This document shows, one piece after another, positions 23,445-32,101 of a stretch of DNA of 51,627 nt. Origin of the DNA: RGIG9041 sp045657265 (GTDB lineage Bacteria; Bacillota; Clostridia; Oscillospirales; QAKW01); assembly GCA_045657265.1 (NCBI GenBank), contig JAZOSU010000031.1, positions 1 to 51,627 of the forward strand, in the 5' to 3' direction. Within the stretch, counting starts at the first letter, position 1, and every line of letters begins with the position of its first letter. Under the pieces are notes generated by a model. It did no database searches. It was not told the origin of the DNA and saw nothing but the letters and a program-made list of their open reading frames with translations. Both the position numbers and the translations under genes were made by a program.

Positions 23445-24827
23445 CTATTTTAGAGCATTTACAACCGATATAAATCTGTCACCGCGAACTTCAAAGTTTT
23501 TAAATTTATCAAAACTTGCACAAGCAGGAGACAAAACAACACAGTCTCCTTCTTTCGCATATGCCGCCGCGGCACGAACAGCATCATCAAAATCATCAAT
23601 TATAACTACAGGGAGTTCCTTTTCGTTATAGTCTTTGTTATTTTTCAAAGCAGTTTTAATTTTTTCTGCCGTATGTCCTGTAAGGAACAGCGCTTTAACT
23701 CTATCAGGCATTTCCTTTGCAAGAGTATCAAAAGGAAGTTGTTTATCGTATCCCCCTGCAATAAGTATCACTTTTTCTTCAAAAGAACGAAGAGTTGCTA
23801 TTGTACGGGTTGGAGAAGAACCTATTGAATCATTATAGTATTTAACTCCATCCAGCTCTCTTACAAATTCTATTCTGTGTCTTACGCCTTTGAATCCTTT
23901 AGCAACTGCGCGTATATCGTCATCATTACAGAAATCTCTCACCGCTAAAATTGCCGCAAGATAGTTTTCTACGTTGTGATCTCCCCGAAGAACAATTTCA
24001 TTTCTATCAAGTATTTTACGCATCTTACCATCTGTCACAACATAAAGAGCATCATCTTTATAGTATGCACCGTCTGTATCAGGTTTTTCGCCGAAAGCAA
24101 ATTTAAGCAGTTTTCCGTTTGCATCAAAGCTATTTGTTATTTCATTGCAGAAGTTAACTACCAAAGTGTCATTTTCAGACTGATATTTAAAAATATTCTT
24201 TTTGGCATCAACGTATTCTTCCATTGATTTATGAACATCAAGATGGTTCGGAGAAAGATTTGTAACCACTGCAACATCGGGACTTTTTTTCATTGTATGA
24301 AGCTGAAAACTCGAAAGCTCTGCAACAACAATATCATCAGGTTTTATAGATTCAATTCTCGGTAAAAGGGGCATTCCTATATTTCCGCCAAGATGGACTG
24401 TATATCCATGTTTACAAAGCATTTCATATATAAGGCTTGTTGTGGTTGTTTTTCCATCAGAGCCTGTAACTGCAATAATCTTACACGGGCAGTATTCAAA
24501 AAACAGTTCCATTTCACTGACTATCTGTGCGCCGTTTTCTTCAGCCTTTAAAAGAGCAGGATTATCATATCTCATACCCGGTGTTTTTATGATAATGTCA
24601 CCTGTCAGGTTATCGAGATAGTTTTCGCCGCATACAAGTTTTACGCCAAGGCTTTCAAGTACCGTAGCGCAGTCACCAAGACTGTTTTTATCGTTTTTAT
24701 CGCAAGCGGTAACATCAGCTCCCGCTTTTGCAAGCATAGTAATTACAGGAGTATTTGAAATACCGATACCTATAGCTGTTATTTTCTTATTTTTAATTTC
24801 CGAAAGAAAGGTTTTAAAATCACTCAT
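23445..24827 (-). CDS. murD: UDP-N-acetylmuramoyl-L-alanine--D-glutamate ligase
   Basis: From the ATG at 24827 (GGAGG 8 nt upstream) this is a 460-residue Mur ligase that adds D-Glu to UDP-MurNAc-L-Ala in the cytosol. The N-terminal Rossmann segment ITAIGIGISNTP binds the UDP moiety. The ATP P-loop is VTGSDGKTTTTS near 107-118. NLSPNHLDVH near 172, GVRHRIEF near 296 and the C-terminal SPACASFDKFKNFEVRGD near 430 are typical of MurD. A reading from 24842 lacks a ribosome site. murD usually lies between mraY and ftsW; here it has been moved beyond rnpB and heads a different operon. Confidence 0.96.
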   Translation of the reverse strand: MSDFKTFLSEIKNKKITAIGIGISNTPVITMLAKAGADVTACDKNDKNSLGDCATVLESLGVKLVCGENYLDNLTGDIIIKTPGMRYDNPALLKAEENGAQIVSEMELFFEYCPCKIIAVTGSDGKTTTTSLIYEMLCKHGYTVHLGGNIGMPLLPRIESIKPDDIVVAELSSFQLHTMKKSPDVAVVTNLSPNHLDVHKSMEEYVDAKKNIFKYQSENDTLVVNFCNEITNSFDANGKLLKFAFGEKPDTDGAYYKDDALYVVTDGKMRKILDRNEIVLRGDHNVENYLAAILAVRDFCNDDDIRAVAKGFKGVRHRIEFVRELDGVKYYNDSIGSSPTRTIATLRSFEEKVILIAGGYDKQLPFDTLAKEMPDRVKALFLTGHTAEKIKTALKNNKDYNEKELPVVIIDDFDDAVRAAAAYAKEGDCVVLSPACASFDKFKNFEVRGDRFISVVNALK

Positions 24828-24871
24828 CTGATTTTCCTCCAATGGACATAGATATAGACATAATTATATTT

Positions 24872-24900
24872 ATTATATTATATAATTAATAATTTATCAA
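24872..24900 (-). promoter_or_regulatory. Probable promoter of the murD operon
   Basis: On the minus strand TTGATA (24895-24900) and TATAAT (24872-24877) are 17 nt apart. The start codon is about 40 nt downstream. The region is very AT-rich, so a chance match cannot be excluded. Confidence 0.5.
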
Positions 24901-24916
24901 CAATTATGGAAAAGAT

Positions 24917-24945
24917 TTGATTTTTTTTAACTGTCGTGTTACAAT
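24917..24945 (+). promoter_or_regulatory. Promoter of rnpB
   Basis: TTGATT (24917-24922) and TACAAT (24940-24945) are 17 nt apart. Transcription would begin at about 24952, just before the P1 helix. Confidence 0.65.
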
Positions 24946-24953
24946 AATTTGCA

Positions 24954-25292
24954 TAACGAGTAAATCAGGCAATCGCCGTACGTATGTATGGAGGAAAGTC
25001 CGAGCATCACAGAACAGGATAACGGATAACGTCCGCCGAGGGTGACCTCCGGGAAAGTGCAACAGAGATATACCGCCTTCTTTTGAAGGTAAGGGTGGAA
25101 AGGCGAGGTAAGAGCTCACCGGCTTTTATGGTAACATAGAAGTCCTGTAAACCCTATCCGATGCAACACCGACAGAAGCGATGGGCTGTTCGTCCGCTTG
25201 AGCTTCGAAGGGTGGCTTGAAAGGTATGGTAACATATTCTTCAGATAGATGATTGCCCACGACAGAACTCGGCTTATGATTTACTCGTTATA
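24954..25292 (+). ncRNA. rnpB: RNase P RNA
   Basis: This catalytic RNA removes the 5' leader from pre-tRNAs. The 5' end ATAACGAGTAAATC pairs with GATTTACTCGTTAT at the 3' end to form P1. The universally conserved P4 segment GAGGAAAGTCC starts at 24991 and its partner region ACAGAACTCGGCTTA starts at 25262. Internal landmarks such as GGGTGGAAAGGCGAGGTAAGAGCTC (split over 25092-25117) and GCAACAGAGATAT (25058-25070) match bacterial RNase P. Length is about 340 nt. It sits antisense-oriented between ftsZ and murD with its own promoter and terminator. Confidence 0.96.
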
Positions 25293-25305
25293 CAAAATAA
25301 AAATA

Positions 25306-25345
25306 AATCCCGAACAGAAAAACTGTTCGGGATTTTTATTTTTTG
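25306..25345. terminator. Bidirectional terminator shared by rnpB and ftsZ
   Basis: The stem AATCCCGAACAG-AAAAA-CTGTTCGGGATT has T runs on the plus-strand 3' side and matching A runs on the other. rnpB and ftsZ converge here. Confidence 0.9.
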
Positions 25346-25352
25346 AAATGGA

Positions 25353-26492
25353 TTAATCTTCGTAGTCCGATTTATTTTTGAAGAAGTTAAAAAGTGATTT
25401 TGTAAGATCTTCTTCTGTATCAGCTTCTGTTTCTGCTTCTTCAACAGATGGTGTTGTAGGAACAAAAACTGCAGGTTCTACAGTTTTAACAGGTTCTGAA
25501 GAAATTACAGGTGATGAACCGATAACTGATTTTGCACCGTCAAATCCTGTTGCAATAACAGTAATTATCATTTCGTCATCAAGGTCGTTATTAAATGCAG
25601 CACCCCAGATAATATTTGCATCGGGATGAACTGATTCTGTGATTTTCTGAGCAGCAATATCAACTTCATCAAGGCCGATATCAGGTGAGCCTGTAATATT
25701 GATAATTACACCTGTAGCACCTTCTATTGTTGTTTCAAGAAGTGGGCTTGATATAGCCATCTGAGCTGCGATTTCTGCTTTATCTTTACCTGATGCGCGG
25801 CCAACACCCATATGAGCGTTTCCTGCATCTTTCATAACTTTATAAACGTCAGCAAAGTCAAGGTTTACAAGACCGGGAATAAGTATAAGATCAGAGATAC
25901 TCTGAACACCCTGACGAAGAACGTCATCAGCTATCTGGAATGCATTGAGAAGAGTAATTCTTTCTGCAGATGCTTCCTTGAGTTTTTCGTTAGGAATAAT
26001 GATAAGGCTGTCTACGCTTTCACGAAGCTTTGCAATACCTGCTTCAGCCACGCGCATTTTCTGTCTGCCTTCAAAGTTGAAAGGTTTTGTAACGATAGCA
26101 ACTGTAAGTATACCAAGGTCTTTAGCTATCTTTGCAATTACAGGAGCAGAACCTGTTCCTGTACCGCCGCCCATACCTGCAGCAATAAATACCATATCTG
26201 TACCGCGAAGAAGTTCTTCGATTTCTTCACGACTTTCAAGAGCAGAGTCTTCACCTATTTTGGGATCTGAACCTGCGCCCTGTCCTTTTGTAAGTTTTGC
26301 GCCTATCTGAAGTTTTTTGTCTGCGCGTGAAATATCAACTACGGGACGGTCTGTGTTTACTGCAATAAACTCAACACCTTTTGTACCGCTTGCAATCATT
26401 CTGTTAACAGCGTTACAACCGCCGCCACCTGTACCGATTACTTTTATATTTACAACACCCTCGGTGCTTTCAGCAAGTTCAAAACCAGCCAT
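25353..26492 (-). CDS. ftsZ: Cell division GTPase FtsZ
   Basis: This 379-residue tubulin homologue forms the Z ring at midcell. The GTP-binding loops GTGGGGCNAVNR (20-31) and the tubulin signature GGGTGTG (108-114) are intact. FNNDLDDEM near 300 closes the T7-like and C-terminal domain. The variable linker (about 318-360) is acidic and proline/valine-rich. The very C-terminus reads LTKSLFNFFKNKSDYED and lacks the usual IPxFLR-type peptide that binds FtsA, SepF or ZapA (see findings). It has its own promoter and an AGGAG site. It is last in the dcw cluster, about 95 nt after ftsQ. Confidence 0.97.
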   Translation of the reverse strand: MAGFELAESTEGVVNIKVIGTGGGGCNAVNRMIASGTKGVEFIAVNTDRPVVDISRADKKLQIGAKLTKGQGAGSDPKIGEDSALESREEIEELLRGTDMVFIAAGMGGGTGTGSAPVIAKIAKDLGILTVAIVTKPFNFEGRQKMRVAEAGIAKLRESVDSLIIIPNEKLKEASAERITLLNAFQIADDVLRQGVQSISDLILIPGLVNLDFADVYKVMKDAGNAHMGVGRASGKDKAEIAAQMAISSPLLETTIEGATGVIINITGSPDIGLDEVDIAAQKITESVHPDANIIWGAAFNNDLDDEMIITVIATGFDGAKSVIGSSPVISSEPVKTVEPAVFVPTTPSVEEAETEADTEEDLTKSLFNFFKNKSDYED

Positions 26493-26543
26493 TTTTAACT
26501 CTCCTTATATCTTTAAACTTTTTAGCGTATATATAATATATTA

Positions 26544-26572
26544 ATTATACTATTCCACATATGTTTTTTCAA
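26544..26572 (-). promoter_or_regulatory. Promoter of ftsZ
   Basis: On the minus strand TTGAAA (26567-26572) and TATAAT (26544-26549) are 17 nt apart, with a leader of about 45 nt. It would let ftsZ be expressed apart from the upstream dcw genes. Confidence 0.65.
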
Positions 26573-26587
26573 GGCTTTTTTTAAAAA

Positions 26588-27463
26588 CTATTCATTTTCT
26601 TGCGAGTCTTCGGTATCTTCACTATTTTCGGAGGTATCTTCGTTATTTTCAGACTCTTTTTCAGCCTCGTTTTGTTCCTCTTCTTCAGTTTTTTCAACAA
26701 CTGAGCGATAGTATGCTCTTTCGCCTGAAGACACGTCAATAACTGCCCGTTCGTTTGAACGGTTATCGTCTATTACGTATTTGACAAGTTCCAGTTTATT
26801 GTCGATATTTTCAACGGTGCCGACCAAAACTTCAAGTCTGTCAAGATACTCAAATTTAACTTCGTATGAGGAAGATACGTCTATACCCGTAACCGAAGCG
26901 TCTCCGATATATTCTTTAAGAGACTGAGTGAGTTTCATAAGTCTGTCACACACACCATTTGCATCAGTTAAAATTTCACCCACAACCGCCGAGTCTGTTT
27001 CAACCCCAACTATTAAAGGCAGTTTTTCGGGAGCAGTCTCTGTCTTTTCAAGAACTTTCAGATTTTCGTCAAGTATGCAATACTCTTTTCCTACCTGAGC
27101 CACCATATAAGGAGTACATTCTTTGATGATTATCTCAATTCCCACAGGCAGATGTCTGTCAATGGTTATTTCTGATGCATACGGCATCTGTTTATACATA
27201 CCTTCAATAATTCTGAATTTATTCATCCTGAACAGATTCTGACCCTTTTCAAGACCCGAAATTTTTATAACAGCGCTATCACTGTAATAGCTATTTCCTG
27301 TTACCGCAATATCGTTTATATTAAAAAACACAGTCAAAGAAAGCATTGTAATAAGCAGGACAAAAAACACAGTAAGCATACTGTAAAAAGCGTATTTTCT
27401 TCTTTTTTTGCGTTTTTTCTTGCTGTTATAGTAACGTTTCAAAGCTTCGTTGTTAGTATCCAT
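26588..27463 (-). CDS. ftsQ: Division protein FtsQ/DivIB
   Basis: From the ATG at 27463 (AGGA about 8 nt upstream) this is a 291-residue protein. It has a very basic cytoplasmic start (KKKRKKRRK), one membrane segment at about 25-47, a POTRA domain (FNINDIAVTGNSYYSDSAV) and an FtsQ beta domain. FtsQ/DivIB bridges FtsL/FtsB and the septal synthase in the divisome. The last 37 residues are almost entirely Glu, Asp, Ser and Asn, an extracellular acidic low-complexity tail. An ATG three codons earlier (27472) is also possible. The gene begins about 10 nt after the murA stop, as in many dcw clusters. Confidence 0.9.
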   Translation of the reverse strand: MDTNNEALKRYYNSKKKRKKRRKYAFYSMLTVFFVLLITMLSLTVFFNINDIAVTGNSYYSDSAVIKISGLEKGQNLFRMNKFRIIEGMYKQMPYASEITIDRHLPVGIEIIIKECTPYMVAQVGKEYCILDENLKVLEKTETAPEKLPLIVGVETDSAVVGEILTDANGVCDRLMKLTQSLKEYIGDASVTGIDVSSSYEVKFEYLDRLEVLVGTVENIDNKLELVKYVIDDNRSNERAVIDVSSGERAYYRSVVEKTEEEEQNEAEKESENNEDTSENSEDTEDSQENE

Positions 27464-27473
27464 TTTACACATC

Positions 27474-28727
27474 CTATGTTTTTATTATATCAGCGCCCAG
27501 TGCGCAAAGTTTTTGTACAAAATCACTATAGCCACGTTCAATATAGCAAACGTTTCTGACCACAGATTTCCCCTCGGCGCAAAGAGCGGCGCACACAAGT
27601 GCGGCTCCCGAACGAAGATCACCCGCCGTAACGTCTGCGCCTTTAAGGGTTTCAACGCCGCAGATTGTTGCAACGTTTCCGTCAACTGAAATATCAGCGC
27701 CCATTTTAATAAACTCAGTTGCAACTCTGAGTCTGTCATCGAATATCTGCTCACATATATAGGCTTTGCCGTGACATTTAAGAAGCATAGCCATTACAAC
27801 CGACTGCGCATCAGTCGGAAATCCGGGAAAGGGCTGCGTGGTTATACTTCCGGGAGATAGAATAAAATGTCCCGAGCGTTTAACAGTTATCCCGTTTTCA
27901 CGACGGCATATAAAGCCGCCGCAATTGACAAGCACGTCGGTAACTGACGACATGTACGCAGGTTTAACTCCGCTGACGTTAATTTCCCCATCAGTCGCAA
28001 TAGCCAAAGCCATAAAAGTTGCAGCTTCTATTCTGTCACCTATAATATTATAATTTATTCCTTTTAGTTTTTCAACACCTTGTATAACAATTATAGAGCT
28101 TCCTGCTCCCGAAATATTTCCACCCATTGCATTTATAAAATTACAAAGCTCAATTATTTCAGGTTCTCTTGCAGCATTACTGATACTCGTTATACCTTTT
28201 GTGAGAGTGGCAGCAAGTATAATATTTTCCGTCGCCCCAACACTTGGGATTCTTAAAAATATGTCCGTGCTATGCGGACTATTTTTACATTCAATAACGT
28301 ACTCGTCACAATAAACGTCAACGCCCATTTTTTTAAATGCATCTATGTGCATATCAATAGGTCTGCTTCCAAGCTCACAACCGCCCTGAATACTTTGTTT
28401 TGCGCCTTTAAATCTTGCAAGTGCGGCGCCTAAAAAAAGTGATGACGATCTGAGTTTTTCTGTCAGTTCAATCGGTATATCCGCACAGACGGCTTTGGCA
28501 GCATCTACAGTAATCTGTCCGTTCTCAAAAGACACTACGCAACCGAATTTTTTCAAAATTTCAAGTGTATATGTAACGTCTGTTATTGAGGGACAATTAT
28601 TTAAAGTTACCGTGCCCTCACTACACAAAAGACAGGCAGACAGCACAGGAAGAACTGCATTTTTTGCTCCGCTCACCTGCACTCTGCCCACAAGCGGCGC
28701 GCCGCCGCTGATAATATATTCAGGCAT
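27474..28727 (-). CDS. murA: UDP-N-acetylglucosamine 1-carboxyvinyltransferase
   Basis: This 417-residue enzyme catalyses the first committed peptidoglycan step, adding enolpyruvate from PEP to UDP-GlcNAc. The start motif GRVQVSGAKNAVLPVL (14-29) carries the essential Lys, and IQGGCELGSRPIDMH near 113-127 carries the fosfomycin-reactive Cys. FPTDAQ near 304 and the C-terminal DLRSGAALV near 371 are family signatures. Its ribosome site lies in the 3' arm of a strong hairpin just after murG (separate entry), so its translation or transcription may be attenuated. ftsQ follows directly. Confidence 0.96.
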   Translation of the reverse strand: MPEYIISGGAPLVGRVQVSGAKNAVLPVLSACLLCSEGTVTLNNCPSITDVTYTLEILKKFGCVVSFENGQITVDAAKAVCADIPIELTEKLRSSSLFLGAALARFKGAKQSIQGGCELGSRPIDMHIDAFKKMGVDVYCDEYVIECKNSPHSTDIFLRIPSVGATENIILAATLTKGITSISNAAREPEIIELCNFINAMGGNISGAGSSIIVIQGVEKLKGINYNIIGDRIEAATFMALAIATDGEINVSGVKPAYMSSVTDVLVNCGGFICRRENGITVKRSGHFILSPGSITTQPFPGFPTDAQSVVMAMLLKCHGKAYICEQIFDDRLRVATEFIKMGADISVDGNVATICGVETLKGADVTAGDLRSGAALVCAALCAEGKSVVRNVCYIERGYSDFVQKLCALGADIIKT

Positions 28728-28730
28728 AAT

Positions 28731-28779
28731 AAAACCCCCGATAAGAATATATTTTATCTTACGCTTATCGGAGGTTTTT
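28731..28779 (-). promoter_or_regulatory. Hairpin between murG and murA enclosing the murA ribosome site
   Basis: On the minus strand AAAACCTCCGATAAG pairs with CTTATCGGGGGTTTT, 15 bp with a single G-U pair, around an AT-rich loop of about 18 nt. The 3' arm ends in GGGGGTTTTATT directly before the murA ATG. The structure begins only about 8 nt after the murG stop. It could be a terminator with partial read-through, or a switch that hides the murA Shine-Dalgarno site. Confidence 0.75.
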
Positions 28780-28781
28780 GG

Positions 28782-29897
28782 TTACTTACTTTTTATTGCT
28801 TCAAATACTTTGTTATATATCACATCAGCGGCGCCGAGTTTTGCCATTTTTACAGCATTATCAGAAAGCTTTTTACAAAGCCCTGAATCGTTTTTAAGAC
28901 CCAAAGCCATAGAATACAATTTATCTGACGTTGCGTCTTTTTCCTCAAGAATCATTGCCGCGCCTCTGTTTACAAGAGACATAGCATTATGATACTGATG
29001 GTTATGGGTAACGTTGGGCGACGGTATAAGAATTGCGGGTTTGCCAAGCGCCATTATTTCACCCAGAGTTATAGCTCCTGCTCGTGATATAACAAGATCA
29101 CAAGCAGCAAGACGTTCGGGCATATCGTATATATATTCAAGAACGTCAGTATTTGTTTTTTTGCTTATATCAACACCGCATTTTTTCAGTTCATCAGGCA
29201 TCCATTTATATCCGAAAGAACCTGTTGCGTGAGTATGTACAAAATCCTCTTTTCTGACGTTTTCAGATATAAAGTCTACAAACAGTTTATTGATCTGATA
29301 AGCACCCAGTGACCCTGCAAAAGAAAGCACATAAAAATCGTCTTTTTTTATACCGAGTTTTTGTCTGGCCTCTTCCCTGTTTATAAAAAGAAATTTTTCA
29401 TTTAAAGGGTTGCCGGTCATAACTGTATTTTTAGCTTTGGAGAAGTATTTTTCCGAGCCCTCAAAGCTCAAAAATGCTATCTCGGCATATTTGGAAAGGA
29501 ATTTACTTGTTATACCGGGATAAGCATTTTGCTCGTGTATAAAGCATTTTACTCCAAGCAGATGACCTGCATAAACCGCAGGACCGCTTACGTATCCGCC
29601 TGTTCCGATTACTGCATCTGCTTTGAATTCTTTGATTATACGTTTACAGTCAGATACTGATTTTACAAAATTATAAGTAGTTTTTATGTTTTCCAAAGAA
29701 AGACTTCGTTTTATACCGCTGACTTTGACAAATTCTATATCAAAACCTGCTCTTTTTACAAGTTTTTCTTCAAGAGAATCTTTGTTACCTATAAAAAGTA
29801 TATTACAGTGTGGATTTTTTGATTTAAAACTCTGAGCGATAGCCAAAGCAGGATTTATATGACCTGCCGTACCTCCGCCTGCAAAAACAATATTCAT
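28782..29897 (-). CDS. murG: Lipid II synthase (N-acetylglucosaminyltransferase MurG)
   Basis: This 371-residue GT28 glycosyltransferase adds GlcNAc to lipid I at the inner membrane face. The N-terminal glycine-rich loop GGGTAGHINPALAIA is at 7-21, and a second G-loop TGGYVSGPAVYAG is near 100. The C-terminal nucleotide-sugar site SRAGAITLGEIMALGKPAILIPSP spans about 267-290 (given here in two parts: SRAGAITLGEI and KPAILIPSP). NHQYHNA near 296 is the donor-site stretch. It begins 19 nt after ftsW and ends shortly before the murA attenuator hairpin. Confidence 0.96.
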   Translation of the reverse strand: MNIVFAGGGTAGHINPALAIAQSFKSKNPHCNILFIGNKDSLEEKLVKRAGFDIEFVKVSGIKRSLSLENIKTTYNFVKSVSDCKRIIKEFKADAVIGTGGYVSGPAVYAGHLLGVKCFIHEQNAYPGITSKFLSKYAEIAFLSFEGSEKYFSKAKNTVMTGNPLNEKFLFINREEARQKLGIKKDDFYVLSFAGSLGAYQINKLFVDFISENVRKEDFVHTHATGSFGYKWMPDELKKCGVDISKKTNTDVLEYIYDMPERLAACDLVISRAGAITLGEIMALGKPAILIPSPNVTHNHQYHNAMSLVNRGAAMILEEKDATSDKLYSMALGLKNDSGLCKKLSDNAVKMAKLGAADVIYNKVFEAIKSK

Positions 29898-29915
29898 AGC
29901 TATAAATTTATTCCT

Positions 29916-31076
29916 TTACACTTTATCCAGATACGAAAAACGCGAAACTGAAAGTACAACGCCTATTTCAAACATAAGAACGAGCAAACTGGTACCGCCG
30001 TAGCTAAAAAACGGAAGGCCAATACCTGTAGAGGGAATTGCATTTGTTACAACTGCTATATTAAGAATGGTCTGAACTGCAATTCTTGAAACAATGCCTA
30101 TTACAAGCATTGAACCGAATTTGTCACGGGCATGGAAAGCTATGGTGAAACCTCTCCATATAAGCATTACAAAAAGCAAAATAATGAGAAGAGAACCTAC
30201 AAAACCGAGTTCTTCGGCTGTTATTGAGAAAATATAGTCGTTATACGGTTCAGGAATATAAAGATGTTTCTGTCTTGACTGTCCAAGACCAAGTCCTAAC
30301 AGACCGCCTGAGCCTATAGCGTATAAAGACTGTATAACCTGATATCCTTTGCCCTGCGGGTCAGAAAAGGGGTCAAGCCACATATTGATTCGGCTTTGCA
30401 TATAAGGTGTGAATAAAATAAGTCCCCCAAGACCTGCCACACCTATTCCTATTGCCGCCGCAAAGTATTTAAGTGCAACACCGCCTACAAACATCATTAT
30501 AACGCCGATAGCAAGAATAAGTATAGCACCCGAAAGATGAGTCTCAATAGCGACGAGAAAAACAACGCTGCCAAGCATACAAAGAAGCGGAAATACTCCT
30601 ATCTGGAATTTACCCATATGTTTATAGTTGGCAGATATATAAGATGCAAAACTGACTATAATTGCAAACTTTCCTATTTCCGAGGGCTGAAACTGTATAC
30701 CGAAATTAAGCCATCTTCTTGCGCCGTTTACTTTAACACCAATGCCCGGTATAAGAACAAGTATAAGAAGTATAACCGCCACACATAGAATCGGAAAAGC
30801 AAATTTTCTGAATCTGTGATAATCAAAAAAAGCAACCGCGAGCATCACAAATATACCGAAAATCGCAAAAAAGAGCTGACGTTTTATATAGTAATAGCTG
30901 TCACCCTTGGAATAATAAGCCGAAACATAGCTTGAAGACGCTACCATAACAAGACCTATTCCAAGAAGAACAAGCACTAAAATAAGAAACGGCATATCTA
31001 TTTTGCCAAGAGCACCTGATTTTACAGAAACGGTTTTTTTAGGGGTATTCTTTTGTTTTTTTCTAAGTATTCCCAT
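29916..31076 (-). CDS. ftsW: SEDS-family peptidoglycan glycosyltransferase FtsW (or SpoVE)
   Basis: This 386-residue membrane protein has about ten membrane helices and belongs to the SEDS family, which polymerises glycan strands from lipid II together with a class B penicillin-binding protein. Visible landmarks are SSSYVSAYY near 47, a GARRWLNFG-IQFQPSEIGKFA block near 118-137, QSRINMWLDPF near 227, and the C-terminal NAIPSTGIGLPFFSYGGTS near 342-360. The position between mraY/murF and murG fits FtsW; SpoVE, its sporulation paralogue, is located similarly in Bacillus and cannot be excluded. Confidence 0.93.
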   Translation of the reverse strand: MGILRKKQKNTPKKTVSVKSGALGKIDMPFLILVLVLLGIGLVMVASSSYVSAYYSKGDSYYYIKRQLFFAIFGIFVMLAVAFFDYHRFRKFAFPILCVAVILLILVLIPGIGVKVNGARRWLNFGIQFQPSEIGKFAIIVSFASYISANYKHMGKFQIGVFPLLCMLGSVVFLVAIETHLSGAILILAIGVIMMFVGGVALKYFAAAIGIGVAGLGGLILFTPYMQSRINMWLDPFSDPQGKGYQVIQSLYAIGSGGLLGLGLGQSRQKHLYIPEPYNDYIFSITAEELGFVGSLLIILLFVMLIWRGFTIAFHARDKFGSMLVIGIVSRIAVQTILNIAVVTNAIPSTGIGLPFFSYGGTSLLVLMFEIGVVLSVSRFSYLDKV

Positions 31077-31090
31077 ATGACCTCAAAATT

Positions 31091-32101
31091 TCAAATGTAA
31101 TAAGCTGCCGCATAAATAACTCCCCAGAGGGCTGCTATACACGCAATCAGCGATATTATAGTAAACACAACTACTATCTTAACTTCACTCCATTTGCTCA
31201 TTTCAAAATGATGATGAATAGGAGTCATTTTAAATATACGTTTACCGTGGGTGATTTTGAAATATCCAACCTGAAGTACAACAGAAAGTCCTTCAATAAG
31301 ATATACTATGCCTCCGAGCAAAATAAAATACGGCATATCATAAGACATTGCAAGAGCTACAACAAGTCCGCCCAAAAACAGTGAACCGGTATCACCCATA
31401 AAAACTTTAGCGGGATGGAAGTTGAAAATAAGAAAAGCAAGTAGTCCGCCTACTGCCGACGATGCAAGTACGGCAAGACCTGTATTTGCTGAAAATACGC
31501 CTTTAAACACAAGAGCAACCACCACAAAAGAAATTGTATACGGAAGTGTTACGCTTGTTGCAAGTCCGTCAAGTCCGTCAGTTAGGTTAACCGAGTTTAC
31601 AAAAAAGAACAAAAACGGAATCATTATTACAAAATAGAAATACGAAAGATGCAAACGGGTATTAAAAAACGGAATAAAAATATCGGTTGATATATACCCT
31701 GTCAGAAACATAGCTGCAATATAAAGTGTTATTGCTAAAATGAGCATAAGGGTTTTCTGACGCACAGTAAGACCCTGATTATGTTTTTTTACTATCTTGG
31801 TAAAGTCATCAATAAACCCTATAGTGCCGCATAGAATGATAAAAACAAGTCCGTAAAGCAAACGGTAATCACCTGAAAACAGGCTCGGCGCTCCTAAAAT
31901 TGCCGTAATAACGATTATTGGAAATATAAACATTATACCGCCTGCGGTAGGTGTACCCTGTTTTGTTTTGTGCCACGAAGGACCTATTTCAAGTATACTC
32001 TGACCGAATTTGATTTTACGAAGCCAGGGTAAAATTATAGGAGACACTGCAAGAGACAAAACAAATGTCAGCGCAAGTGCCATCGTAATTTTAAATTCCA
32101 T
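31091..32101 (-). CDS. mraY: Phospho-N-acetylmuramoyl-pentapeptide transferase
   Basis: This 336-residue integral membrane enzyme with ten helices makes lipid I from UDP-MurNAc-pentapeptide and undecaprenyl phosphate. Signature segments are GTPTAGG near 49-55, the acidic pair in FIDDFTK near 96-102, NLTDGLDGLA near 172-181, GDTGSLFLGG near 236-245, and HHHFE near 299. The ATG lies 9 nt after GGGGG and inside the 3' end of murF (11-nt overlap). The usual next gene, murD, is missing here and found at 23445. Confidence 0.97.
   Translation of the reverse strand: MEFKITMALALTFVLSLAVSPIILPWLRKIKFGQSILEIGPSWHKTKQGTPTAGGIMFIFPIIVITAILGAPSLFSGDYRLLYGLVFIILCGTIGFIDDFTKIVKKHNQGLTVRQKTLMLILAITLYIAAMFLTGYISTDIFIPFFNTRLHLSYFYFVIMIPFLFFFVNSVNLTDGLDGLATSVTLPYTISFVVVALVFKGVFSANTGLAVLASSAVGGLLAFLIFNFHPAKVFMGDTGSLFLGGLVVALAMSYDMPYFILLGGIVYLIEGLSVVLQVGYFKITHGKRIFKMTPIHHHFEMSKWSEVKIVVVFTIISLIACIAALWGVIYAAAYYI

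Noticed and set aside
24904..25119. Short minus-strand frame overlapping the 5' half of rnpB
   Set aside because: It lies within the conserved core of RNase P RNA and has no ribosome site.
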